The notes under the pieces: generated by a model
Database searches by the model: none
Told to the model about the DNA's origin: nothing
The model's input: only the letters and a program-made list of their open reading frames with translations
Translations under genes and position numbers: made by a program
Shown: in pieces, positions 9,601 to 18,867 of the stretch
Layout of the letters: the number at the start of each line of letters is the position of its first letter
How positions within the stretch are numbered: position 1 is the first letter of the stretch
NCBI GenBank assembly: GCA_027037705.1
Contig: JALVYZ010000366.1
Coordinates: forward strand, 1-21,699
DNA length: 21,699 nucleotides
Direction of reading: 5' to 3'
Source of the DNA: a bacterium
GTDB lineage: Bacteria; DYJV01; JALVYZ01

Positions 9601-10830
9601 AGATTAGAAAGATTTAAGAAAGATGAAATTAAATATACAAAACAATCATTTTATGAAAAAATGTTGGCTTTATTGAATGGTCAGGAATTAAAGAAGAAAT
9701 TAAATTATGATGATAAGGAATTAAAAAAGGGAGAAGTACTTACAGAGGAAATTATTAAAAATATTCCAACAGGAGTTTTTGATAAAATATCAATTGGAAA
9801 TTCTGAAATAGAACAGGAAGTTAAAAAGTTTAAGAAATTTTATGATGCAAGGATTAAAGAAATAGAAAAGAGATATGAAAGAAAGTTGGAAAATTTAACA
9901 AGTGGAGATGAGCTACCTGCAGGTGTTATTAAGATGGTAAAAGTTTATCTTGCTATTAAAAGAAGATTGTCTGTTGGCGATAAAATGAGTGGTAGGCATG
10001 GGAATAAAGGTGTTGTTTCTAAAATTTTACCTGAAGAAGATATGCCATACATGGAAGATGGTACTCCAGTTGATATTGTTTTAAATCCTCTTGGTGTCCC
10101 TTCAAGAATGAATGTTGGTCAGATTTTTGAAACTCATTTAGGATGGGCATTAAAGGAAATTGGAAAGAAAATAGATGAATATTTAAAAGCGAATTATTCA
10201 CCTAATAAATTAAGAGAAAAGATTAAATTTTATTATGACGATAAGGAGATTAATGAGTATATTGATTCTCTTGATGATGAATCTGTGATTGAACTTGCTA
10301 AAAATTTAAAAGATGGATTGTTTATATCAACTCCTGTTTTTGATGGAGCATCTGAAGAGGAAGTAAAGGAATACCTAAGGAAAGCAGGACTACCAGAAGA
10401 TGGACAGGTAACACTTTTTGATGGTAGAACTGGAGAAAAATTTGATAATAAAGTGACTGTTGGATATATGTATATGTTAAAGTTACACCATCTTGTTGAT
10501 GATAAAATTCATGCAAGGAGTATTGGACCATATTCTCTTGTTACTCAGCAGCCTCTTGGTGGAAAAGCTCAATTTGGAGGTCAAAGACTTGGAGAAATGG
10601 AAGTATGGGCACTTGAAGCGTACGGTGCTGCATATACATTACAGGAGTTTTTAACTGTTAAATCTGATGATTTATCAGGAAGAAATAGAATGTATGAAGC
10701 TATTGTAAAAGGTAAAAATTTTCTTGATGCAGGTATCCCTGAATCTTTTAATGTATTAATTAATGAATTAAAAGGATTAGCTCTTGATATAGAGCTAATA
10801 GAAGATGATGATAAATTAAAAAATGAATAA
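6700..10830 (+). CDS. rpoB: DNA-directed RNA polymerase subunit beta
   Basis: Beta forms half of the RNA polymerase active-site cleft. The 1376-residue protein is slightly longer than the E. coli one (1342). Conserved blocks include the rifampicin pocket (S526-L550 region: [20 protein letters not shown]), [15 protein letters not shown], and the C-terminal [27 protein letters not shown]. Residues equivalent to E. coli D516, H526 and S531 are unchanged (D533, H543, S548), so no classical rifampicin-resistance change is seen. Residues of about 948-1067 form a lysine- and glutamate-rich insert at the SI2 place, as in Proteobacteria. The start ATG has only a weak GGG at 6691-6693. rpoC follows after 11 bases. 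Confidence 0.99.
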   Translation: MAKKRIRKSFSKLKKVLESPYLYEMQKESYKKFLQKDVDPEERENTGLQAAFTSVFPIKDYYGTSQLDFVQYKIGEPKYDVDECIIKKLSYTAPLRILVRLISWDVEVETEPKPIKDIKEQEIYFGEIPLMTDNATFIINGVERVIVSQLHRSPGVFFLLDKKDYVARIIPYRGSWIDFEFDAKNNLYVKIDKRKRLPATVLFRALGYSTKQILDYFYETEEYVFEDGKIFKILNYNKERTLLNFKLIEDVVDKNGELIVSKNRKIKKNTIKRLKNAGIEKLIASNEHLIGKVVAKDIIDENTGEVILECNEEITEEKLEKIIEAGIKKIEVLFIDNLTTLPIIRNTLLIDKITETAKDYHKQHPEKNLADIEREAALITIFKRLRPGEPATIEAAETLFENLFFNEERYSLSKIGRLKMNHKLGQNKPLDQVTLEPDDIMTVAKYLIEIKNGTPGYDVDDIDHLGNRRVRTVGELVENQFRLGLVRMERTIKEKLSLKDIDSLMPHDIINHRPVTTVLHDFFSTSQLSQFMDQTNPLSEVTHKRRLSALGPGGLSRERAGFEVRDVHSSHYGRICPIETPEGPNIGLISSITTYAKINEFGFLETPYRKVNKGKVTNEIVYLTAFEEKGLVIAQANAPIDDKGNFKNSYVLARKDGDFKFVKAEEVDLMDVSPNQVVSVAASLIPFLEHDDANRALMGSNMQRQAVPLLIREAPLVGTGIEKKVAQDCELAIVAKRDGTVVNVDSQRIIVKVDNPDRLDTIDVYYLLKNRKSNQNSSYDQIPIVNVGDKVKAGDIIADGPSMDRGELALGKNVLIAFMPWGGYNFEDSILVSERLLKDDVYTSVHVEEFECLARNTKLGDEEITPDIPNINEEALKNLDENGIVRIGAYVRPGDILVGKVTPKSETQLTPEEKLLRAIFGDKAKDVTDSSLRVPPGVEGTVIDVKVFSRKGKEDESIKDYVDKERKRLERFKKDEIKYTKQSFYEKMLALLNGQELKKKLNYDDKELKKGEVLTEEIIKNIPTGVFDKISIGNSEIEQEVKKFKKFYDARIKEIEKRYERKLENLTSGDELPAGVIKMVKVYLAIKRRLSVGDKMSGRHGNKGVVSKILPEEDMPYMEDGTPVDIVLNPLGVPSRMNVGQIFETHLGWALKEIGKKIDEYLKANYSPNKLREKIKFYYDDKEINEYIDSLDDESVIELAKNLKDGLFISTPVFDGASEEEVKEYLRKAGLPEDGQVTLFDGRTGEKFDNKVTVGYMYMLKLHHLVDDKIHARSIGPYSLVTQQPLGGKAQFGGQRLGEMEVWALEAYGAAYTLQEFLTVKSDDLSGRNRMYEAIVKGKNFLDAGIPESFNVLINELKGLALDIELIEDDDKLKNE

Positions 10831-10841
10831 GGAGGCAAAAA

Positions 10842-13800
10842 TTGAAGGATATATTATCATTATTTGAAAAACCTAAAGATCCATTAAAATTTAAAGCAGT
10901 AAAAATTAGTATTGCCTCCCCTGAAAAAATTAGGGCTTGGAGTTATGGTGAGGTTAAAAAACCAGAAACTATAAATTATAGAACATTTAAGCCTGAAAGA
11001 GATGGATTATTTTGTGCAAAAATTTTTGGTCCTGTTAAAGATTATGAATGTAATTGTGGTAAATATAAAAGAATGAAACATAGAGGCATAGTATGTGAAA
11101 AATGTGGAGTAGAAGTTATATCTTCTAAAGTAAGAAGAATTAGAATGGGACATATAGAACTTGCGTGTCCTGTTGCTCATATATGGTTTTTTAAAAGTCC
11201 ACCAAGTAGAATAGGATTACTTTTAGGGATGACATTAAAAGAAGTTGAAAAGATTTTATATTATGATTCTTATGTTGTCCTTGATCCAGGAGAAACTGAT
11301 TTAAAATATGGGCAGATAATTTCAGAAGAAGAGTATGAAGAATATATAAATAAATTTGGAGTAAAATTTAGAGCAGAAATGGGAGCATCTGCTGTAAAAG
11401 AGATGTTGCAAAATCTAAATCTTGAAGAGATGTCAATAAAATTAAGGGATCAACTTGCAAATACTAAATCTGAAGCAAAAATTAAAAATATTGTAACAAA
11501 GCTAAAAGTTGTAGAAGGTTTTTTAAATTCAGGAAATAAACCTGAATGGATGATTTTAGATGTGATTCCTGTAATTCCACCAGATTTAAGACCTCTTGTC
11601 CCATTAGAAGGAGGAAGATTTGCAACAGCAGATTTAAATGATTTATATAGAAGGTTAATAAATAGAAATAATAGATTAAAAAAGTTATTAACATTAAATG
11701 CTCCAACAATAATTATAAATAATGAAAAAAGAATGCTTCAAGAAGCTGTTGATGCGCTTTTTGATAATACAAGAAGAGAAAGACCAATAATTGGTTCAAA
11801 TAAAAAACCATTAAAATCTCTCTCAGATTTAATAAAAGGTAAACAAGGAAGATTTAGACAGAATTTATTAGGTAAAAGAGTTGATTATTCAGGAAGAAGT
11901 GTTATTGTTGTTGGTCCTGAATTAAGATTACATCAATGTGGTTTGCCTAAATTAATGGCTTTAGAACTGTTTAAACCATTTATATTTAATAGGTTAATGG
12001 AAAAAGGTCAGGCTGCATCTATTAAGACTGCAAAAAAAATGGTTGAAATGGGCAAACCTGAAGTATGGGATGCATTGGAAGAAGTTATAAAGCAACATCC
12101 AATAATGTTAAATAGAGCACCTACATTACATAGATTAGGTATTCAAGCATTTGAACCTGTTTTAACAGAAGGAAAAGCGATTAGACTTCATCCTCTTGTT
12201 TGTACAGCATATAATGCTGACTTTGATGGAGATCAAATGGCTGTGCATGTGCCATTATCATATGAAGCTCAGGTGGAAACACGGGCTCTTATGCTTAGTA
12301 CGAACAATGTATTATTACCTGCAAATGGAAAGCCTATTATTGTTCCATCTCAGGATATAGTTTTAGGATTATATTATATATCTAAAGCTAAAGAATTTCA
12401 AAAAGGAGAAGGTTTAATTTTTGGATCTCCAAAAGAGGCTCGTATTGCATACGATATGGGAAAAGTTAGTTTAAATGCAAAAATTAAAGTTAAAATTGGT
12501 GATAAACTTTATGATACTGTAATGGGAAGAATTTTAGTATATGAAATAACCCCAAGTGAAATTCCATTCGAAGAAATAAATAAAGTTTTAACCAAAAAAG
12601 TTTTAACAGCTTTAATTGACTTATCTTACAGAAAAGCTGGGCAAAGAAAAACAGTAATATTTGCAGATAAATTAAAAGATTTAGGATATGAACATGCAAC
12701 AAAAGCTGGAATTTCAATTTGTGTTGATGATTTAAAAATACCATCAACAAAAGATGAGATAATTAAAGAGACTCTTGAAAAAGTTGATAGAATAGAAAGA
12801 GAATATAGAGAAGGTGTTATTACTCAAGGAGAGAGGTACAATAAAATTATAGATACCTGGACAGAAGCTTCAGATAGAATTGCAAAAGAGATGATGAAAG
12901 AACTTTCTGTTGAAGAATTTACATCTCCTGACGGAAAAGAAAAGAAAATTTCAAGTAGTTTTAATTCAATTTTTATTATGGCAGATTCAGGAGCGAGAGG
13001 AAGTGAAAATCAAATTAAACAGTTAGCGGGTATTAGAGGTTTAATGGCTAAACCTTCTGGTGAAATTATTGAAACTCCAATTACTGCAAATTTTAGAGAA
13101 GGGTTAAATGTTTTACAATATTTTATCTCTACTCATGGTGCAAGAAAAGGATTGGCTGATACTGCATTAAAAACTGCAAATGCTGGATATTTAACAAGAA
13201 GGTTAGTAGATGTTGCACAAGACTCTTTTGTTGTTATGCATGATTGTGGGACATTAGATGGGATAGAAGTTGAGTCATTAATTGAAGGTGGAGAAGTTAT
13301 AGAAAGAGTTGGTTCCAGAGTATTAGGTAGAACAGCTCTATTTGATATTTTAGATCCTCATACTGGTGAAGTCCTTGTCCATGCAAATGAAATTATAGAT
13401 GAAGAAGCAGCAAAATTAATAGATGATAGAGGAGTTAATAAAGTTCATATTAGAAGTGCTTTAACATGTAAAGCTCCAAGAGGTGGTGTATGTGCATTAT
13501 GTTATGGTAGAGATTTAGCAAGAGGGACTTTAGTCGAAATTGGTGAACCTGTTGGAATTATAGCAGCGCAGTCAATTGGTGAGCCAGGAACCCAGCTTAC
13601 AATGAGAACTTTCCATATTGGTGGAACTGCAAGTAAAGCTGCAGAGCAAAGTTTTCTTGAAGCAAGAAATGATGGTATAGTAAAATATAACAATTTAAGT
13701 TATGTTGTAAATGATCAAGGTCAAATGATTGTTATGAATAGACATGCTGAAATTGTTATTGTAGATGAAATAGGAAGAGAACTTGAAAAAAATCAATTAG

Positions 13801-14972
13801 TTTATGGAGCTAAATTATTTTTCAAAGAAGGTGAAAAAGTTAAAAAAGGAAATATTTTAGCGGAATGGGATCCTTATACAATACCAATTTTAACAGAAGT
13901 TGGTGGAAAGATAAAATTTGGAGATATTATTGAAGGTGTTACAATTCAGGAACAAGTTGATGAAATTTCAAAAAAAGCAACAAAGAAGATTATTGAATAT
14001 AAAGATGCTAATCTAAGACCAAGAATTTCTATTAAGGATGAAACTGGTAAAACTAAAAGATTGTCTGATGGTAAAAATCTTGCAAGATATCTTTTGCCAG
14101 TAAATGCAATTATATCTGTTGAAGAAGGAGAGGAAGTTGCACCGGGAACTGTTATTGCAAAGATACCAAGAGAAACTACAAAAACGAAGGATATCACTGG
14201 TGGTTTGCCAAGGGTTGAAGAACTTTTTGAAGCAAGAAAACCTAAAGATTTTGCAATAATTTCTGAAATTGAAGGTAGAGTTTCTTTTGGTAAAATGGTG
14301 AAAGGGAAGAGAAAAGTTATTATTACCCCAGATGTTGGGGAGCCAAAAGAGTATTTAATCCCAAAAGGAAAGCATGTTACTGTTAGAGAAGGAGAATATA
14401 TACAAGCTGGTGAGCCTTTAATGGATGGACCAATAAATCCTCATGATATTTTGAGAATTTTAGGTCCAAAAGAACTTGCAAAATATTTGGTTAACCAAAT
14501 TCAGGAAGTTTATAGATTGCAAGGTGTTAATATAAATGATAAGCATATTGAAATTATTGTTAGACAAATGTTGAGAAAGGTTATAATTATTGATGCAGGG
14601 GAGACACCATTTTTAAATGGTGATTATGTTGAAAAAATTGATTTTGAACGAGAAAATGAAAAAGCAATTGCAGAAGGAAGAAAACCAGCAACTGCTGAAC
14701 CTGTATTATTGGGAATAACAAAAGCAGCTTTAAATACTGATAGTTTTATATCTGCTGCTTCTTTCCAGGAAACAACAAAAGTTTTAACTCAAGCTGCAAT
14801 TGAAGGCAAAATTGATAGACTATATGGATTAAAAGAAAATGTTATTATGGGAAGATTAATTCCAGTTGGGACTGGTGTTAGAAAATATAATAGAATTGAT
14901 ATTGAAGTATTGTATGATGATAAAAAGGATGATACTAAAGAAAAAGGTGAAGACGAAGAAGTAGTTGCATAA
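10842..14972 (+). CDS. rpoC: DNA-directed RNA polymerase subunit beta'
   Basis: Beta' carries the catalytic magnesium site of RNA polymerase. The loop [15 protein letters not shown] places the three aspartates at 460, 462 and 464, the same numbers as in E. coli. The N-terminal zinc finger has C70, C72, C85 and C88; the second zinc site includes [16 protein letters not shown]. After [11 protein letters not shown] (from 921) a long insert of about 175 residues, to roughly 1116, sits in the trigger loop at the SI3 position, so this is the Gram-negative-type long subunit (1376 residues). The start is TTG at 10842 with AAGGAGG at 10829-10835. The acidic end finishes at TAA, 30 bases before thi4; no terminator hairpin is visible there. 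Confidence 0.99.
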   Translation: MKDILSLFEKPKDPLKFKAVKISIASPEKIRAWSYGEVKKPETINYRTFKPERDGLFCAKIFGPVKDYECNCGKYKRMKHRGIVCEKCGVEVISSKVRRIRMGHIELACPVAHIWFFKSPPSRIGLLLGMTLKEVEKILYYDSYVVLDPGETDLKYGQIISEEEYEEYINKFGVKFRAEMGASAVKEMLQNLNLEEMSIKLRDQLANTKSEAKIKNIVTKLKVVEGFLNSGNKPEWMILDVIPVIPPDLRPLVPLEGGRFATADLNDLYRRLINRNNRLKKLLTLNAPTIIINNEKRMLQEAVDALFDNTRRERPIIGSNKKPLKSLSDLIKGKQGRFRQNLLGKRVDYSGRSVIVVGPELRLHQCGLPKLMALELFKPFIFNRLMEKGQAASIKTAKKMVEMGKPEVWDALEEVIKQHPIMLNRAPTLHRLGIQAFEPVLTEGKAIRLHPLVCTAYNADFDGDQMAVHVPLSYEAQVETRALMLSTNNVLLPANGKPIIVPSQDIVLGLYYISKAKEFQKGEGLIFGSPKEARIAYDMGKVSLNAKIKVKIGDKLYDTVMGRILVYEITPSEIPFEEINKVLTKKVLTALIDLSYRKAGQRKTVIFADKLKDLGYEHATKAGISICVDDLKIPSTKDEIIKETLEKVDRIEREYREGVITQGERYNKIIDTWTEASDRIAKEMMKELSVEEFTSPDGKEKKISSSFNSIFIMADSGARGSENQIKQLAGIRGLMAKPSGEIIETPITANFREGLNVLQYFISTHGARKGLADTALKTANAGYLTRRLVDVAQDSFVVMHDCGTLDGIEVESLIEGGEVIERVGSRVLGRTALFDILDPHTGEVLVHANEIIDEEAAKLIDDRGVNKVHIRSALTCKAPRGGVCALCYGRDLARGTLVEIGEPVGIIAAQSIGEPGTQLTMRTFHIGGTASKAAEQSFLEARNDGIVKYNNLSYVVNDQGQMIVMNRHAEIVIVDEIGRELEKNQLVYGAKLFFKEGEKVKKGNILAEWDPYTIPILTEVGGKIKFGDIIEGVTIQEQVDEISKKATKKIIEYKDANLRPRISIKDETGKTKRLSDGKNLARYLLPVNAIISVEEGEEVAPGTVIAKIPRETTKTKDITGGLPRVEELFEARKPKDFAIISEIEGRVSFGKMVKGKRKVIITPDVGEPKEYLIPKGKHVTVREGEYIQAGEPLMDGPINPHDILRILGPKELAKYLVNQIQEVYRLQGVNINDKHIEIIVRQMLRKVIIIDAGETPFLNGDYVEKIDFERENEKAIAEGRKPATAEPVLLGITKAALNTDSFISAASFQETTKVLTQAAIEGKIDRLYGLKENVIMGRLIPVGTGVRKYNRIDIEVLYDDKKDDTKEKGEDEEVVA

Positions 14973-15002
14973 TTTTTTTGTTAGAGACTGAGGAGAGAAT
15001 TT

Positions 15003-15779
15003 ATGAAGTTAGATGAGATTATAATCACAAAAGCAATTATTGATAGATATATTGAAAAATTAAAAAAATCTCTTGAACTTGATGTCGCAATTGTTGGTGG
15101 AGGCCCAGCTGGATTGGTGGCAGGTTCTATCTTGGCTGAAAATGGATTAAATGTAGCTCTTTTTGAAAGGAAGTTAAGTATTGGCGGTGGTATGTGGGGT
15201 GGAGGCATGATGTTTAATGAGATTGTAGTTCAGGAGGAAGCTAAAAGGATTTTAGATGATTTTGGAATTTCATATAAAGAATACGAAAAGGGATATTATA
15301 CAGCAGATTCTATTGAATCAGTGGCAGCATTGATATTAAAAGCAAAGAAAAATGGTTTAAATATTTTTAATTGTATCTCAATAGAAGATGTTGTTGTAAG
15401 AGAAGATGCTGTATGTGGTTTGGTAATACAATGGTCTCCAGTTGAGATGGCAGGACTTCATGTTGATCCATTAGTTATAAAATCAAAATTTATAATTGAT
15501 GCTACAGGTCATGATGCAGAGGTTGTAGCTGTTGTAGAAAGGAAATGTCCTGGAAAGTTATTTACTGAAACAGGTAAAATTATAGGTGAAAAATCTCTAT
15601 GGGCTGATAAAGGGGAAATAACTACAGTTGAGAATACAAAAGAAGCGTATAAAAATTTATTTGTAGCTGGGATGGCTGCTAATGCAGTATTTGGAAGTAA
15701 TAGAATGGGGCCTGTTTTTGGAGGAATGCTTTTATCAGGGAAAAAAGTAGCAGAAAAAATATTAAAAAGAATGGAGTAA
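15003..15779 (+). CDS. thi4: Thiamine thiazole synthase (Thi4 family, histidine type)
   Basis: Thi4 enzymes make the thiazole half of thiamine from NAD, glycine and a sulfur source. The 258-residue protein has the dinucleotide-binding GGGPAG at 32-37, the acidic ER pair at 55-56 and the glycine-rich GGGMWGGGM at 61-69, all typical. At the position of the sacrificial cysteine of yeast THI4 there is H153 (in EMAGLHVDP), as in the methanogen enzyme, which uses free sulfide catalytically with iron. I therefore infer a sulfide-dependent, many-turnover enzyme suited to anaerobic life. The ATG has AGGAG at 14991-14995. It is the only metabolic gene between rpoC and the two-component pair, three bases from the next start. 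A ribose-1,5-bisphosphate isomerase-like relative from archaea is less likely given the length and motifs. Confidence 0.93.
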   Translation: MKLDEIIITKAIIDRYIEKLKKSLELDVAIVGGGPAGLVAGSILAENGLNVALFERKLSIGGGMWGGGMMFNEIVVQEEAKRILDDFGISYKEYEKGYYTADSIESVAALILKAKKNGLNIFNCISIEDVVVREDAVCGLVIQWSPVEMAGLHVDPLVIKSKFIIDATGHDAEVVAVVERKCPGKLFTETGKIIGEKSLWADKGEITTVENTKEAYKNLFVAGMAANAVFGSNRMGPVFGGMLLSGKKVAEKILKRME

Positions 15780-15782
15780 ATC

Positions 15783-16460
15783 ATGAAAGCATTAATAGTA
15801 GAAGATGAAGTAAAAGTATCTGATTTTATAAAAAAAGGGTTAATTGAAGAAGGTTTTGAAGTAGATGTAGCATATAACGGATTAGAGGCTTTGAAATATT
15901 TGAATGATAATAAGTATAATGTAGTAATTCTGGATATTATGCTTCCAGAACTTGATGGAAATGAAGTTTTAAAAAGGATGAGAGAAAAAGGCGATGAAAC
16001 ACCTGTAATAATGTTAACAGCTAAAGATGAACTTGATGATAAAGTTAAATCTTTTGAAATCGGATGTGATGATTATATTACTAAACCTTTTTCATTTGAA
16101 GAATTATTATTAAGAATTAAAGCTATTTTAAGAAGAAAAGGTGGAGAAAAAGAAGTAGAAACTAAACTCCAATATAAAGATTTGACTCTTGATTTAATTG
16201 CAAGAAAGGCCATTAGAGGCGGAAAAGAAATTGAATTGACTTCTAAAGAATTTTCTTTATTGGAATTGTTAATGAGGAAGCCTGAAGAAATTTTGCCAAG
16301 AAATTTTATCTCAGAGAAGGTATGGGGATATGATTTTGATACCATGACAAATATTATTGATGTTTATATTAATCATTTAAGAAACAAGATTGATAAAGAT
16401 TTTGACAAAAAGCTTATCCATACAATAAGAGGAGTAGGTTATATTTTAAAAGAAGAGTAA
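15783..16460 (+). CDS. OmpR/PhoB-family response regulator
   Basis: A 225-residue DNA-binding response regulator. The receiver domain (1-120) has the acidic pair E7-D8, phosphorylation site D51 (VVILDIMLPELDG), T79 and K101, all needed for signalling. The winged-helix effector (about 128-225) ends with the family signature NIIDVYINHLRNKID and IHTIRGVGYILKEE. It should bind direct repeats as a dimer once phosphorylated by the adjacent kinase. The start ATG lies three bases after the thi4 stop, with GGAG at 15773-15776 inside the thi4 end, so it is co-transcribed with thi4 at least in part. The regulated genes cannot be told from sequence; it resembles general envelope- or metal-stress regulators. 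Confidence 0.95.
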   Translation: MKALIVEDEVKVSDFIKKGLIEEGFEVDVAYNGLEALKYLNDNKYNVVILDIMLPELDGNEVLKRMREKGDETPVIMLTAKDELDDKVKSFEIGCDDYITKPFSFEELLLRIKAILRRKGGEKEVETKLQYKDLTLDLIARKAIRGGKEIELTSKEFSLLELLMRKPEEILPRNFISEKVWGYDFDTMTNIIDVYINHLRNKIDKDFDKKLIHTIRGVGYILKEE

Positions 16461-16466
16461 TGTAAA

Positions 16467-17855
16467 TTGTCTTTAACTACAAAAGCAAGACTCACCATCT
16501 GGTATTCAATTGTAGTAAGTATTATTCTTATCATTTTTGCCACTTCAGTCTATTTTTATATGAGAAAACAGTTATATGATTCTATTGATGATAAACTTCT
16601 ATCAATTGCGCAAATAACTTATGATTCTTCTTTATATTTTTCACCTTCTAATAATATCCCAGCTGCACTTCAATCTTTTTTAAAAGGTTATAAAATTAAA
16701 CAAAGTGGGAGTGTAATTAGAATACTTGATGTCACTGGAAAAGATATTGATATAAATGATATTCCTGTAATCAATGAAAGTTTGAAAAAAGCTTTTAATG
16801 GATATATGGTTTTTGAAAATGTATTTTTAAAAGATAAAAATTTTTCTTTAAGATTACTTACATATCCTGTTATTGTTGATGGTTACGTTATTAGCATAAT
16901 TCAAGTTGGGACTTCATTGGAATCACTATTTGATTCTTTAAAAAAGTTAATATTTGTTATGTTGATTTTACTTCCAATTGGAATAATAATATCTATATTT
17001 GCAGGATATTTTCTTGCTGAAAGAGCATTAACTCCAATAAAATTAATTACAAAAAAAGCAAAAAGAATTTCTGCTGAAAATCTTGATGAAAAAATAAGCG
17101 GTGATTTCCCTGATGATGAAATTGGTGAACTTGCAAAAACATTTGACAAGATGATGGAGAGGTTAAAAGATTCATTTGATGAATTAAGACAATTTAGTGC
17201 AGATGTATCTCATGAATTGAGAACTCCTTTAACTATTTTAAAAGGTGAAATAGAATTAGCTTTAAAAAGTAAAAGAGATCCAGAATATTATGAAAAGACA
17301 TTAAAAAGTGCTCTTGAAGAAGTGGATAGATTAAAGAGATTAGTAGAAGATTTATTATTTTTATCAAAAGCTGATGCTGGAAAAATAACATATAGATTGG
17401 GAAAAGTTGATATTTTAGAAGTGGTTTTAAGCGTTATAAATGTGTTAAGTTTTTTAATAAAACAAAAAAGAATAAAATTAAATATTGATGGAGAACCTGA
17501 AATTTTTGTTAAAGGAGATGAAAATTTATTGAAACAACTTATTTATAATTTAGTTCATAATGCCATAAAATATAATAAAGAAGAAGGAGAAATTTACATT
17601 GGAATAAGAGAAGAAAAAGATTATGTTAAAATTATAATAAAAGATACTGGGTTTGGAATATCTGAAGAACATTTAAATAAGATATTTAATAGATTTTATA
17701 GAATTGATAAATCTCGTACTCGATTAGAAGGTGGACTTGGATTAGGATTGAATATAGTAAAAAAGATAGTTGATCTACATAATGGGAATATTCATGTTGA
17801 GAGCAATGTTAACAAAGGTACTAAATTTGAAATAATCCTTCCTAAGTATAAATAA
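16467..17855 (+). CDS. Membrane sensor histidine kinase
   Basis: Partner kinase of the preceding regulator, 462 residues. Order: membrane segment 1 (about 11-31), an extracytoplasmic sensor of about 130 residues with no motif I recognise, membrane segment 2 (about 161-184), HAMP linker, HisKA with the phosphorylatable H249 (FSADVSHELRTPLT), then the ATPase domain with N-box N361/N365, G1 box DTGFGIS from 393 and the glycine-rich GLGLGLNIVKKI. All catalytic boxes are intact. The architecture is like CusS/heavy-metal sensor kinases, but the signal is unknown. The start is TTG at 16467, seven bases after the regulator stop, with only a weak purine-rich site; an ATG start further down would remove membrane segment 1. 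Confidence 0.94.
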   Translation: MSLTTKARLTIWYSIVVSIILIIFATSVYFYMRKQLYDSIDDKLLSIAQITYDSSLYFSPSNNIPAALQSFLKGYKIKQSGSVIRILDVTGKDIDINDIPVINESLKKAFNGYMVFENVFLKDKNFSLRLLTYPVIVDGYVISIIQVGTSLESLFDSLKKLIFVMLILLPIGIIISIFAGYFLAERALTPIKLITKKAKRISAENLDEKISGDFPDDEIGELAKTFDKMMERLKDSFDELRQFSADVSHELRTPLTILKGEIELALKSKRDPEYYEKTLKSALEEVDRLKRLVEDLLFLSKADAGKITYRLGKVDILEVVLSVINVLSFLIKQKRIKLNIDGEPEIFVKGDENLLKQLIYNLVHNAIKYNKEEGEIYIGIREEKDYVKIIIKDTGFGISEEHLNKIFNRFYRIDKSRTRLEGGLGLGLNIVKKIVDLHNGNIHVESNVNKGTKFEIILPKYK

Positions 17856-17869
17856 ATATTGACAGGATT

Positions 17870-17894
17870 ATGTTATAATGTTAATATGAATTAA
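17870..17894 (+). promoter_or_regulatory. Extended -10 promoter-like box and interlocked mini-ORFs
   Basis: TG at 17871-17872, one base, then TATAAT at 17874-17879 make a perfect extended -10 element. A perfect TTGACA lies at 17859-17864 but only 9 bases away, too close to be its -35 partner. The same stretch reads as three tiny reading frames in series: ATG-TTA-TAA (17870-17878), ATG-TTA-ATA-TGA (17878-17889) and ATG-AAT-TAA (17886-17894). Each overlaps the next by one or four bases, the last overlapping the gene start at 17894. Which reading is real is unknown; AT-richness makes both possible by chance. Confidence 0.45.
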
Positions 17895-18865
17895 TGCCTG
17901 AAATATATTTATTATCACCTTCTGAAATCTATTCAAAAGTTTTAGAACTTATTTTACAAGACAAAGAAGTTAATTTTAGTATAATAAAATCAGAAGAAAA
18001 TTTTATAGAACCATCTAATAATATTGATTTAGCAATTATTGATGAGGAATTTTCTGAAAATATAATTGATATTGTAAACAGATTTTTAGATAAAAATATT
18101 CCTGTAATTTTTTTAAAAGATATTTTCTCAGATAAGCATATCCATTTTAAAGAAAACGATAAAGTTAAAATTATTGATAAACCATTTGAAGATGAAATCT
18201 TATTAAATGAAATTAAAAATTTTATAAAATTAACTCCAAAAAAAAATTATGGAGAGAAAAAAATGGCTGAAGAAAAAAATATTAACAATCAAGATGATAT
18301 TTTAGAATTAACAGAAGTTGTTGATGAAGGAAATTTAAAAACTGAAAAAAATGAGGAAGTTTCAGATATTTTTTCTGCTAAAAAGGATGATGAAAAAATT
18401 TTAGATGATTTTTTTGAAAAAGAAAAAGATAATGAGACTAATGATTTAATGGATAAAAAAGACTTATCATTTAATGGATTGTTAGAAGATGAATTAAAAG
18501 ATAGTAAAGATGATAAAGAATCAATAAAGGATTTAGAAGAAGATACACCAAAAATTCCAATTGAAGAGGAGACTATTGAAATAGCAAAAGAAATAGAAAA
18601 TGGTAAAACAGAAATTAAAGAAGAAATAAATATAGAAAAAGAGAAAGAACAGTCTTCAAGTGTTGATTTCTCAAGAATAGAAGCAAAATTATTAGAAGCA
18701 ACTGATAGAATTATGGAAGCTATTGAAGAGTCTACTGTTGAAATTGCAAAAGCTATAGCAAAAGTAACTCCTAAAATCATTGAAGAGGTTGCAAGAGAAA
18801 TTATCCCTGCTGTTGCTAAAAAAATTATCAAAGAAGAAATTTCTAAAAAGGAGGATGAAAATTAA
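17894..18865 (+). CDS. Degenerate receiver-domain protein with acidic linker and helical tail
   Basis: I do not recognise this 323-residue protein as a named family. Residues 1-113 look like a response-regulator receiver fold: D50 sits where the phosphorylated aspartate would be (LAIIDEEF) and K96-P97-F98 match the conserved lysine. The acidic pair is replaced by S8-P9-S10 and the Thr/Ser by L74, so it is probably a pseudo-receiver. Residues about 125-260 are extremely Asp/Glu/Lys-rich and likely disordered. Residues about 265-316 form predicted helices, ending with [20 protein letters not shown]. From memory a similar tail ends some deltaproteobacterial receiver proteins; unverified. The start at 17894 has no Shine-Dalgarno. 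An internal ATG at 18263 has GGAGAG at 18251-18256 and may give a second, shorter product. It ends two bases before valS. Confidence 0.8.
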   Translation: MPEIYLLSPSEIYSKVLELILQDKEVNFSIIKSEENFIEPSNNIDLAIIDEEFSENIIDIVNRFLDKNIPVIFLKDIFSDKHIHFKENDKVKIIDKPFEDEILLNEIKNFIKLTPKKNYGEKKMAEEKNINNQDDILELTEVVDEGNLKTEKNEEVSDIFSAKKDDEKILDDFFEKEKDNETNDLMDKKDLSFNGLLEDELKDSKDDKESIKDLEEDTPKIPIEEETIEIAKEIENGKTEIKEEINIEKEKEQSSSVDFSRIEAKLLEATDRIMEAIEESTVEIAKAIAKVTPKIIEEVAREIIPAVAKKIIKEEISKKEDEN

Positions 18866-18867
18866 AA

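Noticed and set aside
6700-14972. rpoB and rpoC have exactly the same length (1376 codons each)
   Set aside because: The sequences are unrelated and each matches its own family; coincidence.
17859-17879. TTGACA plus TATAAT as a consensus sigma-70 promoter
   Set aside because: Both hexamers are perfect but the spacer is 9 bases instead of about 17, so they cannot work together; only the extended -10 reading is kept.
18289-18831. Minus-strand frame of 180 codons, rich in Ser, Ile and Phe
   Set aside because: It mirrors the Glu/Lys/Asp-rich coding strand; low complexity and no start signal.
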